NCBI RefSeq assembly: GCF_029255285.1
Contig: NZ_JAPUVI010000112.1
Location: 1-64,000 of the forward strand
Source of the DNA: Accumulibacter sp.
GTDB lineage: Bacteria > Pseudomonadota > Gammaproteobacteria > Burkholderiales > Rhodocyclaceae
Direction: 5' to 3'
DNA length: 64,000 nucleotides
Shown: piece by piece, positions 7,715-19,538 of the stretch
Layout: each line of letters begins with the position of its first letter
How positions within the stretch are numbered: position 1 is the first letter of the stretch
Notes under the pieces: generated by a model
Database searches by the model: none
Told to the model about the DNA's origin: nothing
What the model saw: only the letters and a program-made list of their open reading frames with translations
Program-made: the position numbers and the translations under genes

Positions 7715-9128
7715 TGCCGTCGTCAGCCATGAACGTATCGTCGTGGCCGACGATGTCGCCGCCGCATCAGGCGTCCTGCCCGGATTGCGACTGGCCGAGG
7801 CGTGGGGCTTGTTGCCCGCTTTGGCCATTCAGGAACGCGCTGCCGCGCGCGAGCAGGCCGCCTTGGCTCGGCTCGCCTGCTGGGCCGGCACTTTCACTTC
7901 CGAAGTCTGCGTTCTGCCACCACAAACGCTGCTGCTCGAGGTAAGCGGGTCGCTACGCCTCTTCGGCGGCACCGCGCTTTTGTTCGAGCGCATCGTTCGC
8001 GCTTGCGCCGAGCAGGGCTTCGCGCCGCGGGCAGCGCTGGCGCCGACGCCGCTCGCCGCACAGTGGCTGGCGTTGGCCGGCGATGCAAAACCCTGCCTGG
8101 TCAGCGCTCAGTTACCGCATCGCCTCGCCAGGCTGCCGCTGACGGTGCTCGGCCTGTCGGCACAGCAGCAACTCCGTCTGGCGAGCTTTGGTGTGCGTTC
8201 GTTGGCTGATGTATTGCGTCTGCCGCGCGCCGGTCTGACGCGCCGCCTCGGTTCCGGCTTGGCCACTGACCTGGCACGCGCGCTCGGCGAGTTGCCGGAT
8301 CCGCGACCGCGCTTCGTTTTTCCGGAACGTTTCGTCGAGCGGCTGGAATTGCCGGTACGGGTGGAAAATGCCATGGCCATCGGTTTCGCCGGACGCTGCC
8401 TGATCGATGCCTTGTGCGGCTGGCTGGCTGTCCGTGGTGCAGGCGTCAGTGAATGCTTTTTCGAGTTCGACCACGAGCGTGGCGTGCGACAGCGACCGGC
8501 CACCGTTCTGGCGCTCGGCTTTGCCGCGGCGACGCGCAGTGCCGGGCGGATCAGGCGCGTGTTCGGCGAGCGCCTGCAAGGGCTCGCACTGCCGGCGGCT
8601 GTCGAGCGGATCACTTTGCGGGCCGAGGCGCCGGCCGCGCTGCCGAGCCGTACCGGGAGCCTGTTCGGCCAGCAGGGCGAAAGTGCCGGCGGCGATTCGT
8701 TGGCAGCGCTGGTCGAAGGTCTGCAGGCGCGCCTCGGGAGTGGCCGTGTGCATGCTTTGTCGGTGCTTGCCGAGCATCGTCCGGAGAATGCTTCACGGGC
8801 CATCCCTCCCCGCTTGCCGGCAGGAGAAAAGTTCCCGGCCAGACGGCCCGCAGCCGTCCAGCGGGACGCGCTGCCCGGCCCGCGTCCGCTTTGGCTCCTC
8901 GCCAGACCGCAGATCTTGCGCGAGGTGGCCGGTCGGCCGCAATGTGGCGGCCCTCTGCGATTGCTTGCCGGCCCCGAGCGCATTGAGAGTGGTTGGTGGG
9001 ACGAAGCCGAGCGCGGTGCGCTCGGCGATGTGCGGCGCGACTATTTCGTCGCCGTCTCCCCGCGTGCCGAATGGCTATGGGTCTTCCGCAGCCAGATCGG
9101 ATGGTTCCTGCATGGCGTATTCGCCTGA
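7647..9128 (+). CDS. imuB: ImuB, Y-family polymerase-like mutagenesis protein
   Basis: 493 residues. It begins MLWLALHLPNLSLEVL, the usual ImuB start, where true DinB polymerases carry a catalytic Asp. Finger/thumb landmarks follow: LLLEVSGSLRLFGG near residue 95 and ALAPTPLAAQWLALAG near 130. A little-finger region and a C-terminal tail end DYFVAVSPRAEWLWVFR. Lacking the acidic triad, ImuB is thought to act as a clamp-binding adaptor that brings DnaE2 to lesions. Unusually, no dnaE2 follows: the next gene is a hemerythrin, so the polymerase must be encoded elsewhere or be absent. Confidence 0.9.
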   Translation: MLWLALHLPNLSLEVLASRSSPSAVVSHERIVVADDVAAASGVLPGLRLAEAWGLLPALAIQERAAAREQAALARLACWAGTFTSEVCVLPPQTLLLEVSGSLRLFGGTALLFERIVRACAEQGFAPRAALAPTPLAAQWLALAGDAKPCLVSAQLPHRLARLPLTVLGLSAQQQLRLASFGVRSLADVLRLPRAGLTRRLGSGLATDLARALGELPDPRPRFVFPERFVERLELPVRVENAMAIGFAGRCLIDALCGWLAVRGAGVSECFFEFDHERGVRQRPATVLALGFAAATRSAGRIRRVFGERLQGLALPAAVERITLRAEAPAALPSRTGSLFGQQGESAGGDSLAALVEGLQARLGSGRVHALSVLAEHRPENASRAIPPRLPAGEKFPARRPAAVQRDALPGPRPLWLLARPQILREVAGRPQCGGPLRLLAGPERIESGWWDEAERGALGDVRRDYFVAVSPRAEWLWVFRSQIGWFLHGVFA

Positions 9129-9145
9129 GCGTGGCCTGATTTTAC

Positions 9146-9195
9146 TGGAATTCTTCGGTCCCTCTTTTTATACTGTAGCCATTGAAAGAATTCCA
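9146..9195 (+). promoter_or_regulatory. 10-bp inverted repeat around a -10-like element
   Basis: TGGAATTCTT (9146-9155) and AAGAATTCCA (9186-9195) are a perfect inverted repeat with a 30-bp spacer. TATACT (9169-9174), a good -10 hexamer, lies inside the spacer. This could be an operator pair or an mRNA hairpin ahead of the hemerythrin gene at 9218. Confidence 0.45.
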
Positions 9196-9217
9196 CGTTT
9201 TCCTGGAGGGCTTTGTC

Positions 9218-9652
9218 ATGGAGGTCAGTCTTGCTGGTGTCTTGCCGGAGGCCCTGCTGATTGATCTGCCTGAAATCGATACCCAGCACGAAGAGATTTT
9301 TCGTCGTGTCGAGTCCCTCAAGGTCGCCTGCTACGGTAGTGGGCCGGCTCCTTTCGACGGCTTCCAGAGCCTGCTCGACTACGTGCAGCACCATTTCGCG
9401 ACCGAAGAGCGTGTGGCCCGGGAAGCCGGGGCGGAGTTCGCCGAGCACGCCAAAGTGCACCGGGAAAACCTGCGCGTGCTACGCCGGGCGCTCGGCGAGG
9501 TAAAGCGTGGCAGGCGCGATGTGCACTCCTTTTTGCGCTATGCCGAATATTGGTTCGAGCGTCACATCAACGAGGAGGACAAGCCTTTCGCCGCCAGCGT
9601 GCGGGCATGTCGGCTCGAGGCTGCCGATCGGCAGTCGGTGGCCAGTCTTTGA
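9218..9652 (+). CDS. Bacteriohemerythrin
   Basis: 144 residues, a single hemerythrin domain. Diiron ligand candidates come in the family order: His in IDTQHEEIF, His and Glu in VQHHFATEER, His in AEHAKVHRENL, and His/Asp in RHINEEDKPF. Such proteins bind O2 and serve in oxygen sensing, storage or delivery in the cytoplasm. ATG 9218 has TGGAGGG about 9 bp upstream, better than the upstream ATTG/TTG choices. The gene is separate from the hemerythrin at 23782 and has no FNR box. Confidence 0.88.
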   Translation: MEVSLAGVLPEALLIDLPEIDTQHEEIFRRVESLKVACYGSGPAPFDGFQSLLDYVQHHFATEERVAREAGAEFAEHAKVHRENLRVLRRALGEVKRGRRDVHSFLRYAEYWFERHINEEDKPFAASVRACRLEAADRQSVASL

Positions 9653-9946
9653 CTTCAATCGACCAGGCCGACCAGTACTCTTTGCTTTTCTTCGCCATCC
9701 CTGCCTCGCTCGGTCGGCCGGGTGCCAACAGTGTGCAAACCGTGATCCGCATAGCTCCGCAACCAAGGTCCGAAACGGCTCGGGAATGGCTCCCGGGATG
9801 GCCGTCGAGCATTCTTTTTTGCGTTCTGCCGAGCATTCTGGCAAGCTGACAACCGGAACAGCATATCTCGTCATATTTCGTCTCCAGCCCTCTCCTGCAG
9901 CCATTTTCGAATGGCCTGATCCTTCATCAACGAGCTTTGACCGACC

Positions 9947-11578
9947 ATGAACATCACCGCCTCAACCGCCTGGAAGGCTATTGAAGCGCACCGGCTGTCG
10001 TCTTCGCCTGTGCATCTGAGAGAAATGTTTGCCCGCGATCCAGGGCGTGCCAACTCGCTCTCGCTGAGCTTCGACGGAATCCTCTACGATTTCTCGAAGC
10101 AGCGCGTCGATTCGACGACGCTGCAGTTGCTGACCGCGTTGGCGCACGAGGCGCGGCTCGAGGAGTGGACGCAGCGGATGTTCGGCGGCGAACGGATCAA
10201 TGCCAGCGAAGACCGGGCGGTGCTCCATGTCGCTCTGCGGCGGGCGAACGGGCCTTTCCCGGCCGGCGATCTGGACGTCATGCCGGAGGTTCTCGCGACG
10301 CGCCAGCGCATGGCCGCTTTCGCCGACAACATCCGTTCCGGCAACGCCTTCGGCTTTACTGGCATGCCGATCCGCAATGTCGTCAACATCGGCATCGGCG
10401 GCTCCGATCTCGGCCCCAAGATGGTCGGTTACGCCTTGCGCTCGATCTCTCATCCAGCGCTCGGCGTGCACTATGTTTCCAATCTCGATGGTGCCCAACT
10501 GGCGCCGCTCCTGCAGACGCTCGATCCGCGTACGACACTGTTCCTCGTCGCCAGCAAGACCTTCACCACGCAGGAGACGATGCTCAACGCGCAGACCGCG
10601 CGCGGCTGGCTGGTCGCCAACCTCGGCGACGCGGCGGTGGGCAACCACTTTGCCGCGCTGACCGCCAAACCACAGCGCGCCGTCGAATTCGGCATTCGCG
10701 AGGAGGCGGTGTTTCCGCTCTGGGATTGGGTCGGAGGGCGTTTCTCGCTGTGGTCGGCCGTTGGCTTGGCGCTCATGATCGCCATCGGTCCGCATGCCTT
10801 TGCTGATCTGCTCGCCGGTGCCCAGCGCATGGACGAGCATTTTCTCAGCACGCCCTATGAGCGCAACCTGCCGGTGGTGATGGCCCTGATCGGCATCTGG
10901 AACACCAATTTCCTGGGCGCGACGAGCAATGCGGTGCTGCCCTACAACGAGTCGCTGAAGTACTTTCCGTCGTTCCTGCAGCAACTCGAGATGGAGAGCA
11001 ACGGCAAGGCGGTGGGGATCGATGGCCAGCCGCTGGCCTGTGCGTCGAATCCCATCGTGTGGGGAGAACTCGGCAACAATGGGCAGCACGCGTTTTTCCA
11101 GCTCCTCCATCAGGGTGGGCGACTCGTGCCTTGCGATTTCATCGCGGCCGTACGTTCCGACTATCCTTTGCCCGGGCATCAGGAAGCCTTGCTCGCCAAC
11201 TGTTTCGCGCAGAGTGCCGCGCTCGCTTTCGGCAAGACGATCGACGAGGCGCGCAATGAACTCAGTCGGACGATGTCGCCGGCAGCGCTGGCCGAACTCC
11301 TGCCACATAAGGTGTTTCCCGGTAATCAGCCGTCGTCGACCTTGTTGCTGTCGCGACTCGATCCGCAAACGATTGGCGCACTGGTCGCCCTGTACGAGCA
11401 CAAGGTATTCGTTCAGGGCGTCATCTGGGGGCTCAATTCTTTCGACCAGTGGGGAGTCGAGTTGGGCAAGGCTGTCGCCAACAGCATACTGCCGGCGATC
11501 GGCGACCCGGCGCTGGCGGAAAAGCTCGACACTTCGACGCGCCAGTTGCTGGCTTTCAGCCGGCAACATCTGGCATGA
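9947..11578 (+). CDS. pgi: Glucose-6-phosphate isomerase
   Basis: 543 residues, normal length. Signatures: NIGIGGSDLGPKMV, the sugar-phosphate SIS region SKTFTTQET, GGRFSLWSAVGL, QQLEMESNGK, and the C-terminal signature region HKVFVQGVIWGLNSFDQWGVE. It interconverts glucose-6-P and fructose-6-P in the cytoplasm. The gene heads a same-strand run with pgm, glgC and glgA, which together convert fructose-6-P to glycogen. The 294 bp before it show no gene. Confidence 0.97.
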   Translation: MNITASTAWKAIEAHRLSSSPVHLREMFARDPGRANSLSLSFDGILYDFSKQRVDSTTLQLLTALAHEARLEEWTQRMFGGERINASEDRAVLHVALRRANGPFPAGDLDVMPEVLATRQRMAAFADNIRSGNAFGFTGMPIRNVVNIGIGGSDLGPKMVGYALRSISHPALGVHYVSNLDGAQLAPLLQTLDPRTTLFLVASKTFTTQETMLNAQTARGWLVANLGDAAVGNHFAALTAKPQRAVEFGIREEAVFPLWDWVGGRFSLWSAVGLALMIAIGPHAFADLLAGAQRMDEHFLSTPYERNLPVVMALIGIWNTNFLGATSNAVLPYNESLKYFPSFLQQLEMESNGKAVGIDGQPLACASNPIVWGELGNNGQHAFFQLLHQGGRLVPCDFIAAVRSDYPLPGHQEALLANCFAQSAALAFGKTIDEARNELSRTMSPAALAELLPHKVFPGNQPSSTLLLSRLDPQTIGALVALYEHKVFVQGVIWGLNSFDQWGVELGKAVANSILPAIGDPALAEKLDTSTRQLLAFSRQHLA

Positions 11579-13276
<1,698 letters not shown>

Positions 13277-13338
13277 GACGTGGTGACACCAGGTGGCGCC
13301 GCCAGATGCGATGAAACGAGTTCATAGGGGATACGAAA

Positions 13339-14607
13339 ATGGTTGACAGGAAGACATTCCAATTGCCGCGCAAGGCGATTGCCCTGGTCCTTGCTGGCGG
13401 TCGTGGCAGCCGGTTGCACGAGTTGACGGATCGGCGCGCCAAGCCGGCGGTCCATTTTGGCGGCAAGTTCCGGATTATCGATTTCGCTTTGTCGAACTGT
13501 GTCAACTCGCAGATCCGGCGCGTCGGTGTGGTGACGCAGTACAAGTCGCACAGCCTCCTGCGCCACCTGCAGCGGGGCTGGAACTTCCTGCACGGCGAGG
13601 TGAACGAATTCGTTGACCTGCTGCCGGCGCAGCAGCGGGTGGACGAGGAATCGTGGTACCGGGGTACGGCCGACGCGGTCTACCAGAATATCGACATCCT
13701 CGAAACCTATCGGCCGGCACCAGAGTTTGTCGTGATTCTGGCCGGTGACCACGTCTACAAGATGAACTACGCGGTGATGCTGGTCGACCATGTCGAGAGC
13801 GGCGCCGAGTGCACCGTCGCCTGCATCGAGGTACCGCGCCGGGAGGCGAGCGGTTTTGGCGTGATGGCCGTCGATGACAGTGGCCTGATCACCGATTTTG
13901 TCGAAAAACCTGCCGATCCGCCGGCGATGCCGGGCAATCCGGACATGGCGATGTGCAGCATGGGTGTTTACGTGTTCAACGCCAAGTACCTGTACGCCGA
14001 ACTCGCGCGCGACATCATGGACCCGACGTCGAGTCACGATTTCGGCAAGGACATCATCCCGCGTGCGGTGGCCAACCGGGTCGCTGTCGCTCATCCCTTC
14101 TCCCGCAGTTGCATCGTTGCTCCGGACGAGCAGTTCAGGGAGCATTACTGGCGCGACGCCGGGACGATCGATGCCTACTGGGACGCCAATATCGATCTCA
14201 CGGCCACCGTTCCGGCGCTCAACCTCTACGACCGCAACTGGCCGGTGTGGACGTATCAGCAACAACTGCCGCCTGCCAAATTCGTGCATAACCATCTCGA
14301 CCGGCGCGGCAATGCCATCGAGTCTACGGTCTCCAGCGGTTGCATCGTTTCCGGTGAGGTCAATCGCTCACTGCTGTTTTCGAGTTGCCGTGTCCATTCC
14401 TATGCCCGGGTGAACCTGTCGGTGTTGCTGCCCGACACGACCGTCGGAACGAGAGCGCGCCTGACGCGCTGCGTCGTCGATAGCGATTGCGACATCCCGC
14501 CGGGAATGGTCGTCGGCGAAGATCCGGATGACGATGCGCGTCGCTTCCGCCGTACCGACAGCGGCGTGACGCTGATCACCCGCAAGATGCTCGAGCGGAT
14601 CAACTGA
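13339..14607 (+). CDS. glgC: Glucose-1-phosphate adenylyltransferase
   Basis: 422 residues, normal length. The nucleotide motif is [15 protein letters not shown]. Others are [19 protein letters not shown], the [12 protein letters not shown] region, the sugar-phosphate site EKPAD, and a C-terminal left-handed beta-helix ([20 protein letters not shown]). It makes ADP-glucose from ATP and glucose-1-P, the committed step of bacterial glycogen synthesis, and is normally allosterically controlled by glycolytic intermediates. It lies 62 bp after pgm and 16 bp before glgA. Confidence 0.97.
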   Translation: MVDRKTFQLPRKAIALVLAGGRGSRLHELTDRRAKPAVHFGGKFRIIDFALSNCVNSQIRRVGVVTQYKSHSLLRHLQRGWNFLHGEVNEFVDLLPAQQRVDEESWYRGTADAVYQNIDILETYRPAPEFVVILAGDHVYKMNYAVMLVDHVESGAECTVACIEVPRREASGFGVMAVDDSGLITDFVEKPADPPAMPGNPDMAMCSMGVYVFNAKYLYAELARDIMDPTSSHDFGKDIIPRAVANRVAVAHPFSRSCIVAPDEQFREHYWRDAGTIDAYWDANIDLTATVPALNLYDRNWPVWTYQQQLPPAKFVHNHLDRRGNAIESTVSSGCIVSGEVNRSLLFSSCRVHSYARVNLSVLLPDTTVGTRARLTRCVVDSDCDIPPGMVVGEDPDDDARRFRRTDSGVTLITRKMLERIN

Positions 14608-14623
14608 CCCAGGGAAGCCAGAC

Positions 14624-16066
14624 TTGCGCGTTCTCCATGTTGCCGTCGAAATCTATCCGCTGGTCAAGACCGGCGGTCTGGCCGATGTCGTTGCCGCCTT
14701 GCCGGTCGCCCTGGCGGCACGTGGGCTGGATACCCGCGTCCTGCTGCCCGGCCTGCCCGCCGTTCTCAATGGCCTGACCGATCTTAGGCGGATCAGCCGC
14801 TTCGGACCGGCCTTCGGCGCCGCGATGATCACGTTGCGGCTTGGACGTCTGCCGGATAGCGGCCTGCCGGCCTACGTCATCGATGCGCCGTTCCTGTATC
14901 GCCGTGATGGCAATCCTTATCTGGCTCCAGACGGTCGCGACTGGCGGGACAATCATCGGCGCTTTGCCTTGCTCGGCTGGGTGGCCGCCCACTTGGCGGC
15001 CGGTGAACTCGATAGAAACTGGCAGCCGGAGGTTGTGCATGCCCATGACTGGCATGCCGGGCTGGCAGCGGCCTATGTGGCGCAGAATCCGGCGCTGAGT
15101 ACGGCGACGGTGTTTACGATCCACAATCTGGCTTTTCGTGGCCTGTTTCCGCTCGACCACCACGCGGATCTCGGGCTGCTCATCTCCGGAGCCAACCAGA
15201 GTGCACTCGAGTTTCACGGGCAGTTGTCGTTCATGAAAGCGGCTCTCGTGCATGCGAAGCGCGTGAACGCCGTCAGCCCGACCTATGCCCGGGAAATCTG
15301 CACACCGGAATTCGGCTGGGGCCTCGACGGTCTGCTGCGCGACCGGGGAACGGATCTCTCGGGCATTCTGAATGGCGTCGACTATGCAGTATGGGATCCC
15401 GGCAGTGACCAGGCGATACCCGCCAACTATACGGCGAGTCATCTGCGGGGAAAGAAGGTCTGCAAGGCCAAGCTGCAGACCGAGCTCGGTTTTGCCCGTC
15501 GGGCCAACGCGCCGTTGTTTGCGGTAGTCAGCCGGCTGACCTCACAAAAAGGCATGGATCTGATCCTCGGCGCCCTGCCGGATCTGCTCGCCGGGGGTGG
15601 GCAGCTAGTCGTGATCGGCAGTGGCGAGGCCGATATCGAAGCCGCCTTCCGGGCGGCGGCGGCAGCCCATCCGGAGGCCGTATCGGTTTACCTGGGCTAC
15701 GATGACGCCTTGTCGCACCGTATCATTGCCGGTGCCGACATTCTGCTGGTTCCTTCGCGCTTCGAACCCTGCGGGCTGACCCAACTCTATGCCCTGCGCT
15801 ACGGCACTTTACCTTTGGTGCGTCGGGTGGGCGGTTTGGCCGATACGGTGAGCGATGCCACTCCGGCGCAGATCAAGGCGGGAACGGCGAACGGCTTTGT
15901 TTTCGATGATGCCGGCAGCCGCGCGCTGGCCTCCAGGATTGGCGATGCGCTGACGCTTTATCGTGATCCCGTGGTGTGGCTTCAGATCCAGAGGCGTGGT
16001 ATGGCACAGGATTTTTCCTGGGCCGATTCTGCCGTCCGCTATGAGGCTCTGTACCGGAGCATCTGA
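14624..16066 (+). CDS. glgA: Glycogen synthase (ADP-glucose)
   Basis: 480 residues, a GT5 glycosyltransferase. The N-terminal ADP-glucose site is [13 protein letters not shown] (Lys15 region). The C-terminal catalytic loop is [20 protein letters not shown], with Glu-Pro-Cys-Gly typical of GlgA. The start is TTG 14624 with AGGGAAG about 9 bp upstream; the family N-terminus (MRVLHVA...) begins exactly there. It adds glucose from ADP-glucose to alpha-1,4-glucan. No branching enzyme, phosphorylase or debranching gene is nearby. Confidence 0.96.
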   Translation: MRVLHVAVEIYPLVKTGGLADVVAALPVALAARGLDTRVLLPGLPAVLNGLTDLRRISRFGPAFGAAMITLRLGRLPDSGLPAYVIDAPFLYRRDGNPYLAPDGRDWRDNHRRFALLGWVAAHLAAGELDRNWQPEVVHAHDWHAGLAAAYVAQNPALSTATVFTIHNLAFRGLFPLDHHADLGLLISGANQSALEFHGQLSFMKAALVHAKRVNAVSPTYAREICTPEFGWGLDGLLRDRGTDLSGILNGVDYAVWDPGSDQAIPANYTASHLRGKKVCKAKLQTELGFARRANAPLFAVVSRLTSQKGMDLILGALPDLLAGGGQLVVIGSGEADIEAAFRAAAAAHPEAVSVYLGYDDALSHRIIAGADILLVPSRFEPCGLTQLYALRYGTLPLVRRVGGLADTVSDATPAQIKAGTANGFVFDDAGSRALASRIGDALTLYRDPVVWLQIQRRGMAQDFSWADSAVRYEALYRSI

Positions 16067-16089
16067 AGATTACTCAGCAGGAGATTTCT

Positions 16090-17334
16090 TTGTCGCTTGA
16101 TTCTTGCCTGATTCGACCCTTCGCCGGCCTCCGGCCGCGCCGCGAGGATGCCGCCGCCGTGGCGGCACCACCCTACGATGTCCTCTCGAGCGACGAGGCC
16201 CGTCGGGCAGCAACCGACAAACCCTTGTCCTTCTTGCACGTTTCCAAGGCCGAGATCGACTTGCCTCCGGATGTCGATCCGCACGCTCCCGAGGTCTATG
16301 CCAGGTCGGCCGACAACTTCCGACGCCTGATCGATTCCGGTGTGTTGCGCCGTGACGGGCAGCCGTGTTACTACGCCTATCGGCTCGAAATGGGCGAGCA
16401 TGTTCAACTCGGCCTTGTAGCCGTTGCCTCGGTGCTGGCCTACGAGAGCAACCGGATTCGTAAGCATGAACTCACTCGGCCAGACAAGGAAGACGATCGG
16501 GTGCGTCAAATCGAGGCGCTCAACGCGCAGACTGGGCCGGTGTTGCTCGCTCACCCCGCCAGCGGGGAAGCCGAGCGCCTGCTGGTACCGGTCAGTGCCT
16601 CCACGCCGGTCGCTGATGTCAGAGCAGAAGACGGCATCCGGCACACCCTGTGGGTGATCGACGATGCCGCGCACATTGCGCGGATCAGCGAGGTTTTTGA
16701 CGCCATGCCGGCACTCTACATTGCCGATGGCCATCATCGCTCGGCGGCCGCTTCGCGCGTTGCCGCTGCTCGGCGTGGCCAGAGTGCGAGGTCGTTCGGC
16801 GCCGAATTTTTTCTGTCCGTCATCTTTCCGGCGACGCAGATGCGGATCATGGACTACAACCGCGTGGTACGCGATCTGAACGGCTTGAGTGAAGAGGAGT
16901 TTCTGGCGGCCGTCCGTGGGCGCTATGCGCTGAGCCTGTCGGCCCTACCGGTGCGGCCCGAGCGGACGGGAGTTTGCGGCATGTATCTGGCAGGTCGCTG
17001 GTACCGGCTCGAAATCCTGTCCGGGCGGGTTCCGTTGGCCGATCCGGTGCGGCGCCTCGACGTTTCTTTACTTGCCGAGCAGATCCTCGGCCCGTTGCTG
17101 GGAATCACTGATTTACGCCGCGATAGCCGCATCGATTTTGTCGGCGGCATGCGTGGCCTGCCGGAACTCGAAAGGCGGGTCGATAGCGGCGAGATGGCGG
17201 TGGCTTTCGCGATGTACCCGACGCCGATGGGCGAACTTATGGCGGTCGCCGACGCCGGCCAGGTGATGCCGCCGAAGTCGACGTGGTTCGAACCAAAACT
17301 GGCTGATGGCTTGGTATCTCATCTTCTCGATTGA
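16090..17334 (+). CDS. DUF1015 family protein
   Basis: 414 residues, the usual length for DUF1015. Hallmarks are the N-terminal IRPFAGLRP and APPYDVLS, the RKHELTRPDKEDDR segment, and the strongly conserved ALYIADGHHRSAAA near residue 215. DGHHR recalls ParB-fold kinases, but biochemistry for this clade is not established here. TTG 16090 is preceded by AGGAG at 6 bp. It lies 23 bp after glgA and may be co-transcribed with the glycogen genes; in other genomes the family is more often tied to serine metabolism. Function is left open. Confidence 0.85.
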   Translation: MSLDSCLIRPFAGLRPRREDAAAVAAPPYDVLSSDEARRAATDKPLSFLHVSKAEIDLPPDVDPHAPEVYARSADNFRRLIDSGVLRRDGQPCYYAYRLEMGEHVQLGLVAVASVLAYESNRIRKHELTRPDKEDDRVRQIEALNAQTGPVLLAHPASGEAERLLVPVSASTPVADVRAEDGIRHTLWVIDDAAHIARISEVFDAMPALYIADGHHRSAAASRVAAARRGQSARSFGAEFFLSVIFPATQMRIMDYNRVVRDLNGLSEEEFLAAVRGRYALSLSALPVRPERTGVCGMYLAGRWYRLEILSGRVPLADPVRRLDVSLLAEQILGPLLGITDLRRDSRIDFVGGMRGLPELERRVDSGEMAVAFAMYPTPMGELMAVADAGQVMPPKSTWFEPKLADGLVSHLLD

Positions 17335-17351
17335 GCAGCCGGCGGGCCGGA

Positions 17352-18458
17352 TCAACGGCTCCGGACGACGGATACCTGCGGTTTTCCTTCGGCGACCTCG
17401 CCGATTACCGCCGCGTGGTCGAATCCTTCCTGCAGGAAGATCGCCAGCACTTCGGTGACCACTTCCGGTGCACAGGAAACCAGTAGTCCGCCGCTGGTCT
17501 GCGGATCGGTCAACAACGCACGCTCCAGGTCGCCGAAACCCTTCTTCGGCAGTTCCACATGCTGTCCGTAGCTCGCCCAGTTGCGGCCCGAAGCGCCGGT
17601 GACGCAGCCCTTGGCACCGTAATCGAGAACGTTTGGCAAGAGCGGCAACGCCGCGTAGTCGATCAGTGCCGCGACGCCCGACGCCTTGCAGATCTCCACC
17701 AGATGGCCGAGCAGGCCGAAACCGGTGACGTCGGTCATGGCATGCACGCCAGCCAGACAACCGAGAGCCCGCCCGGGCGTGTTGAGTTGCGTCGTGGACG
17801 CGATGAGTGAAGCGTAGCTGGCGGCCGACAACAGGCCCTTCTTCAGTGCGGCGCTGTAAAACCCGATGCCCAAACCCTTGCCGAGAATGAGCTTGTCGCC
17901 GGCGCGAGCGCCTGAGTTGCGCTTGAGATTGCCGGGCGCCACCAGACCGATGGCGACGAGACCGTAGATCGGCTCGGCCGAGTCGATCGTGTGTCCGCCG
18001 GCAATCGGTATGCCTGCCTTGGCGCAGATCGACTCACCACCTTTGAGTATTCGCCTGATCGTGTCGAGTGCCAACTTGTCCACCGGCATTCCGACGACAG
18101 CCAGCGCCAACAATGGCGAGCCGCCCATGGCATAAACATCGGACAGGGCATTGGTTGCGGCGATGCGACCGAAATCGAACGGGTCATCGACGATCGGCAT
18201 GAAAAAATCGGTTGTTGCCACCAGAGCCTGGTCGGCGTTCAGTTGATACACGGCGGCATCGTCGCTGGTCTCGATGCCGACCAGTAACTGGCTTGGGGCA
18301 ACCTGTGGCGACACCTTGGCCAGGATCTGCTCGAGCACGCCGGGGGCGATCTTGCAGCCGCAACCTCCGCCATGCGAGAACTGGGTCAGTCTGACGGTTT
18401 CGTTCGACTGGAGCTCGGAGGCTGGTGGCTCGGCCGTTCTGAGTTTTTTTCTCGGCAT
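17352..18458 (-). CDS. selD: Selenide, water dikinase
   Basis: 368 residues. The catalytic loop SHGGGCGCK gives Cys33, Cys35 and Lys36; both cysteines are TGC, so this is the Cys form rather than a selenoprotein. ATP/Mg motifs: [36 protein letters not shown], and the C-terminal [17 protein letters not shown]. It makes selenophosphate for Sec-tRNA or 2-selenouridine. No selA, selB, selC or selU is nearby. The gene is convergent with the DUF1015 gene, with 17 bp between stops. The first 20 residues before the catalytic loop are a short polar tail. Confidence 0.95.
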   Translation of the reverse strand: MPRKKLRTAEPPASELQSNETVRLTQFSHGGGCGCKIAPGVLEQILAKVSPQVAPSQLLVGIETSDDAAVYQLNADQALVATTDFFMPIVDDPFDFGRIAATNALSDVYAMGGSPLLALAVVGMPVDKLALDTIRRILKGGESICAKAGIPIAGGHTIDSAEPIYGLVAIGLVAPGNLKRNSGARAGDKLILGKGLGIGFYSAALKKGLLSAASYASLIASTTQLNTPGRALGCLAGVHAMTDVTGFGLLGHLVEICKASGVAALIDYAALPLLPNVLDYGAKGCVTGASGRNWASYGQHVELPKKGFGDLERALLTDPQTSGGLLVSCAPEVVTEVLAIFLQEGFDHAAVIGEVAEGKPQVSVVRSR

Positions 18459-18782
18459 CTATTTTCCTCGTCTTCTTCTTGTTGCGCATCCGGGTTGCCG
18501 CCACATCGCTACGGCGAGTTGCCAGTTGACTCGGCGTGCCGTGCCGGCGTCCGGGCCGCCGGGCTGGCAATTCATTCCCGAAACATCTGTCACCCTTCCC
18601 TTCGGTCGACGCAGTACTCCATCGCTCGGCGGCCGGCGCTTACGAAGCTACGAGTGCAAAGCACTCGAGGTCGGGCTCATTGCAACGGTGTTGGTGAAGA
18701 TGAGGAACGGATTCTGCCCGAATTTTCCCGGCCTCGCACGTCACTTCGACCGCCAACCGGGCGACGACAGGCCGCATCGGGC
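18459..18782. other. Gene-free spacer between selD and the TauE/SafE gene
   Basis: 324 bp without a convincing ORF or tRNA; I specifically looked for a Sec tRNA. It has one small hairpin, CGAGTGC-AAA-GCACTCG (18651-18667), with no T-run. The selD promoter should lie in the left part. Confidence 0.5.
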
Positions 18783-19460
18783 TTACCACGGCGCTCGGAG
18801 TACCGTTCGAGCGAGTCCGATCAGCCCCCATACGCCAAAACCAAGAACCAACAGCCCGCCTATCAAGCGGACTTCCGGCCGGCGCACATAGGTCTGCAGA
18901 CGAGCGGCCATCAAGCCAGCGAGTAGCAGAGTTGGCAAGGTGCCCGCGCCGAAGGCGAGCATCAGCCCGGCACCGCTCAGTGCCGAGCCACTGGTCAAGG
19001 CGCTCGCCAGCGCGCTGTAGACCAGACCACAGGGCAACCAGCCCCACAGGAGACCGAGGGAAAACGCCTGCGACGCGCGGCATGCCGGAAGAAAACGCCT
19101 AGTCAGCGGTTGCAGGTGGCGCCACAGCCTTTGTCCGAAGCGCTCGCTGAACGCCAGCGCCTGGGTGTAACCCATCAAATAGAGGCCGAGCGCGATGAGC
19201 ATCAGATTGGCGAGCAGGTAGAGGAGGCTGCGCACCGGCCACTGTCCGGAGAGGGCCGCACCCGCCCCGCCGAGGGCGCCGGCGAGCGCTCCGGCACCGG
19301 CATAGCTGACGACGCGCCCGGCGTTGTAGGCCAGCTGAAGTGTCCAGCGCGTCGGTCCCGTCATCGAAAACGCGCCGACAATGCCGCCGCACATGGTGAC
19401 GCAGTGCGTACCACCGAGCAGACCGACGAGTAGCAAAGCGAGATAGCTCGATTCAGGCAT
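18783..19460 (-). CDS. TauE/SafE-family (SafE/UreH-like) membrane protein
   Basis: 225 residues with six membrane helices. The start LLGGTHCVTMCGGIVGAF, with paired Cys (HCVTMC), is typical of the short SafE branch often found next to hemN/fnr and cytochrome cbb3 genes in betaproteobacteria; a second paired motif is LLWGWLPCGLVYSALASA. Members are described as sulfite exporters or as DsbD/copper-delivery-like proteins. With the anaerobic heme gene next door, a metal or redox delivery role is plausible but unproven. The downstream neighbour is selD, 324 bp away. Confidence 0.85.
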   Translation of the reverse strand: MPESSYLALLLVGLLGGTHCVTMCGGIVGAFSMTGPTRWTLQLAYNAGRVVSYAGAGALAGALGGAGAALSGQWPVRSLLYLLANLMLIALGLYLMGYTQALAFSERFGQRLWRHLQPLTRRFLPACRASQAFSLGLLWGWLPCGLVYSALASALTSGSALSGAGLMLAFGAGTLPTLLLAGLMAARLQTYVRRPEVRLIGGLLVLGFGVWGLIGLARTVLRAPW

Positions 19461-19538
19461 CAGTGCAACGAAGAGTAGCGGGCGGAAAATGCCACGATTC
19501 TACCCTTGCCCTTACGGCGACCGATCCACAGATCGGCG

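Noticed and set aside
9653..9946. Short overlapping frames between hemerythrin and pgi
   Set aside because: All are short, mutually overlapping and without ribosome sites or motifs.
17352..18458. SelD as a selenocysteine-containing protein
   Set aside because: Both active-site positions are TGC (Cys) and no in-frame TGA is present.
18459..18782. Possible Sec tRNA near selD
   Set aside because: No cloverleaf with a TCA anticodon can be folded from the spacer; only one short hairpin is there.
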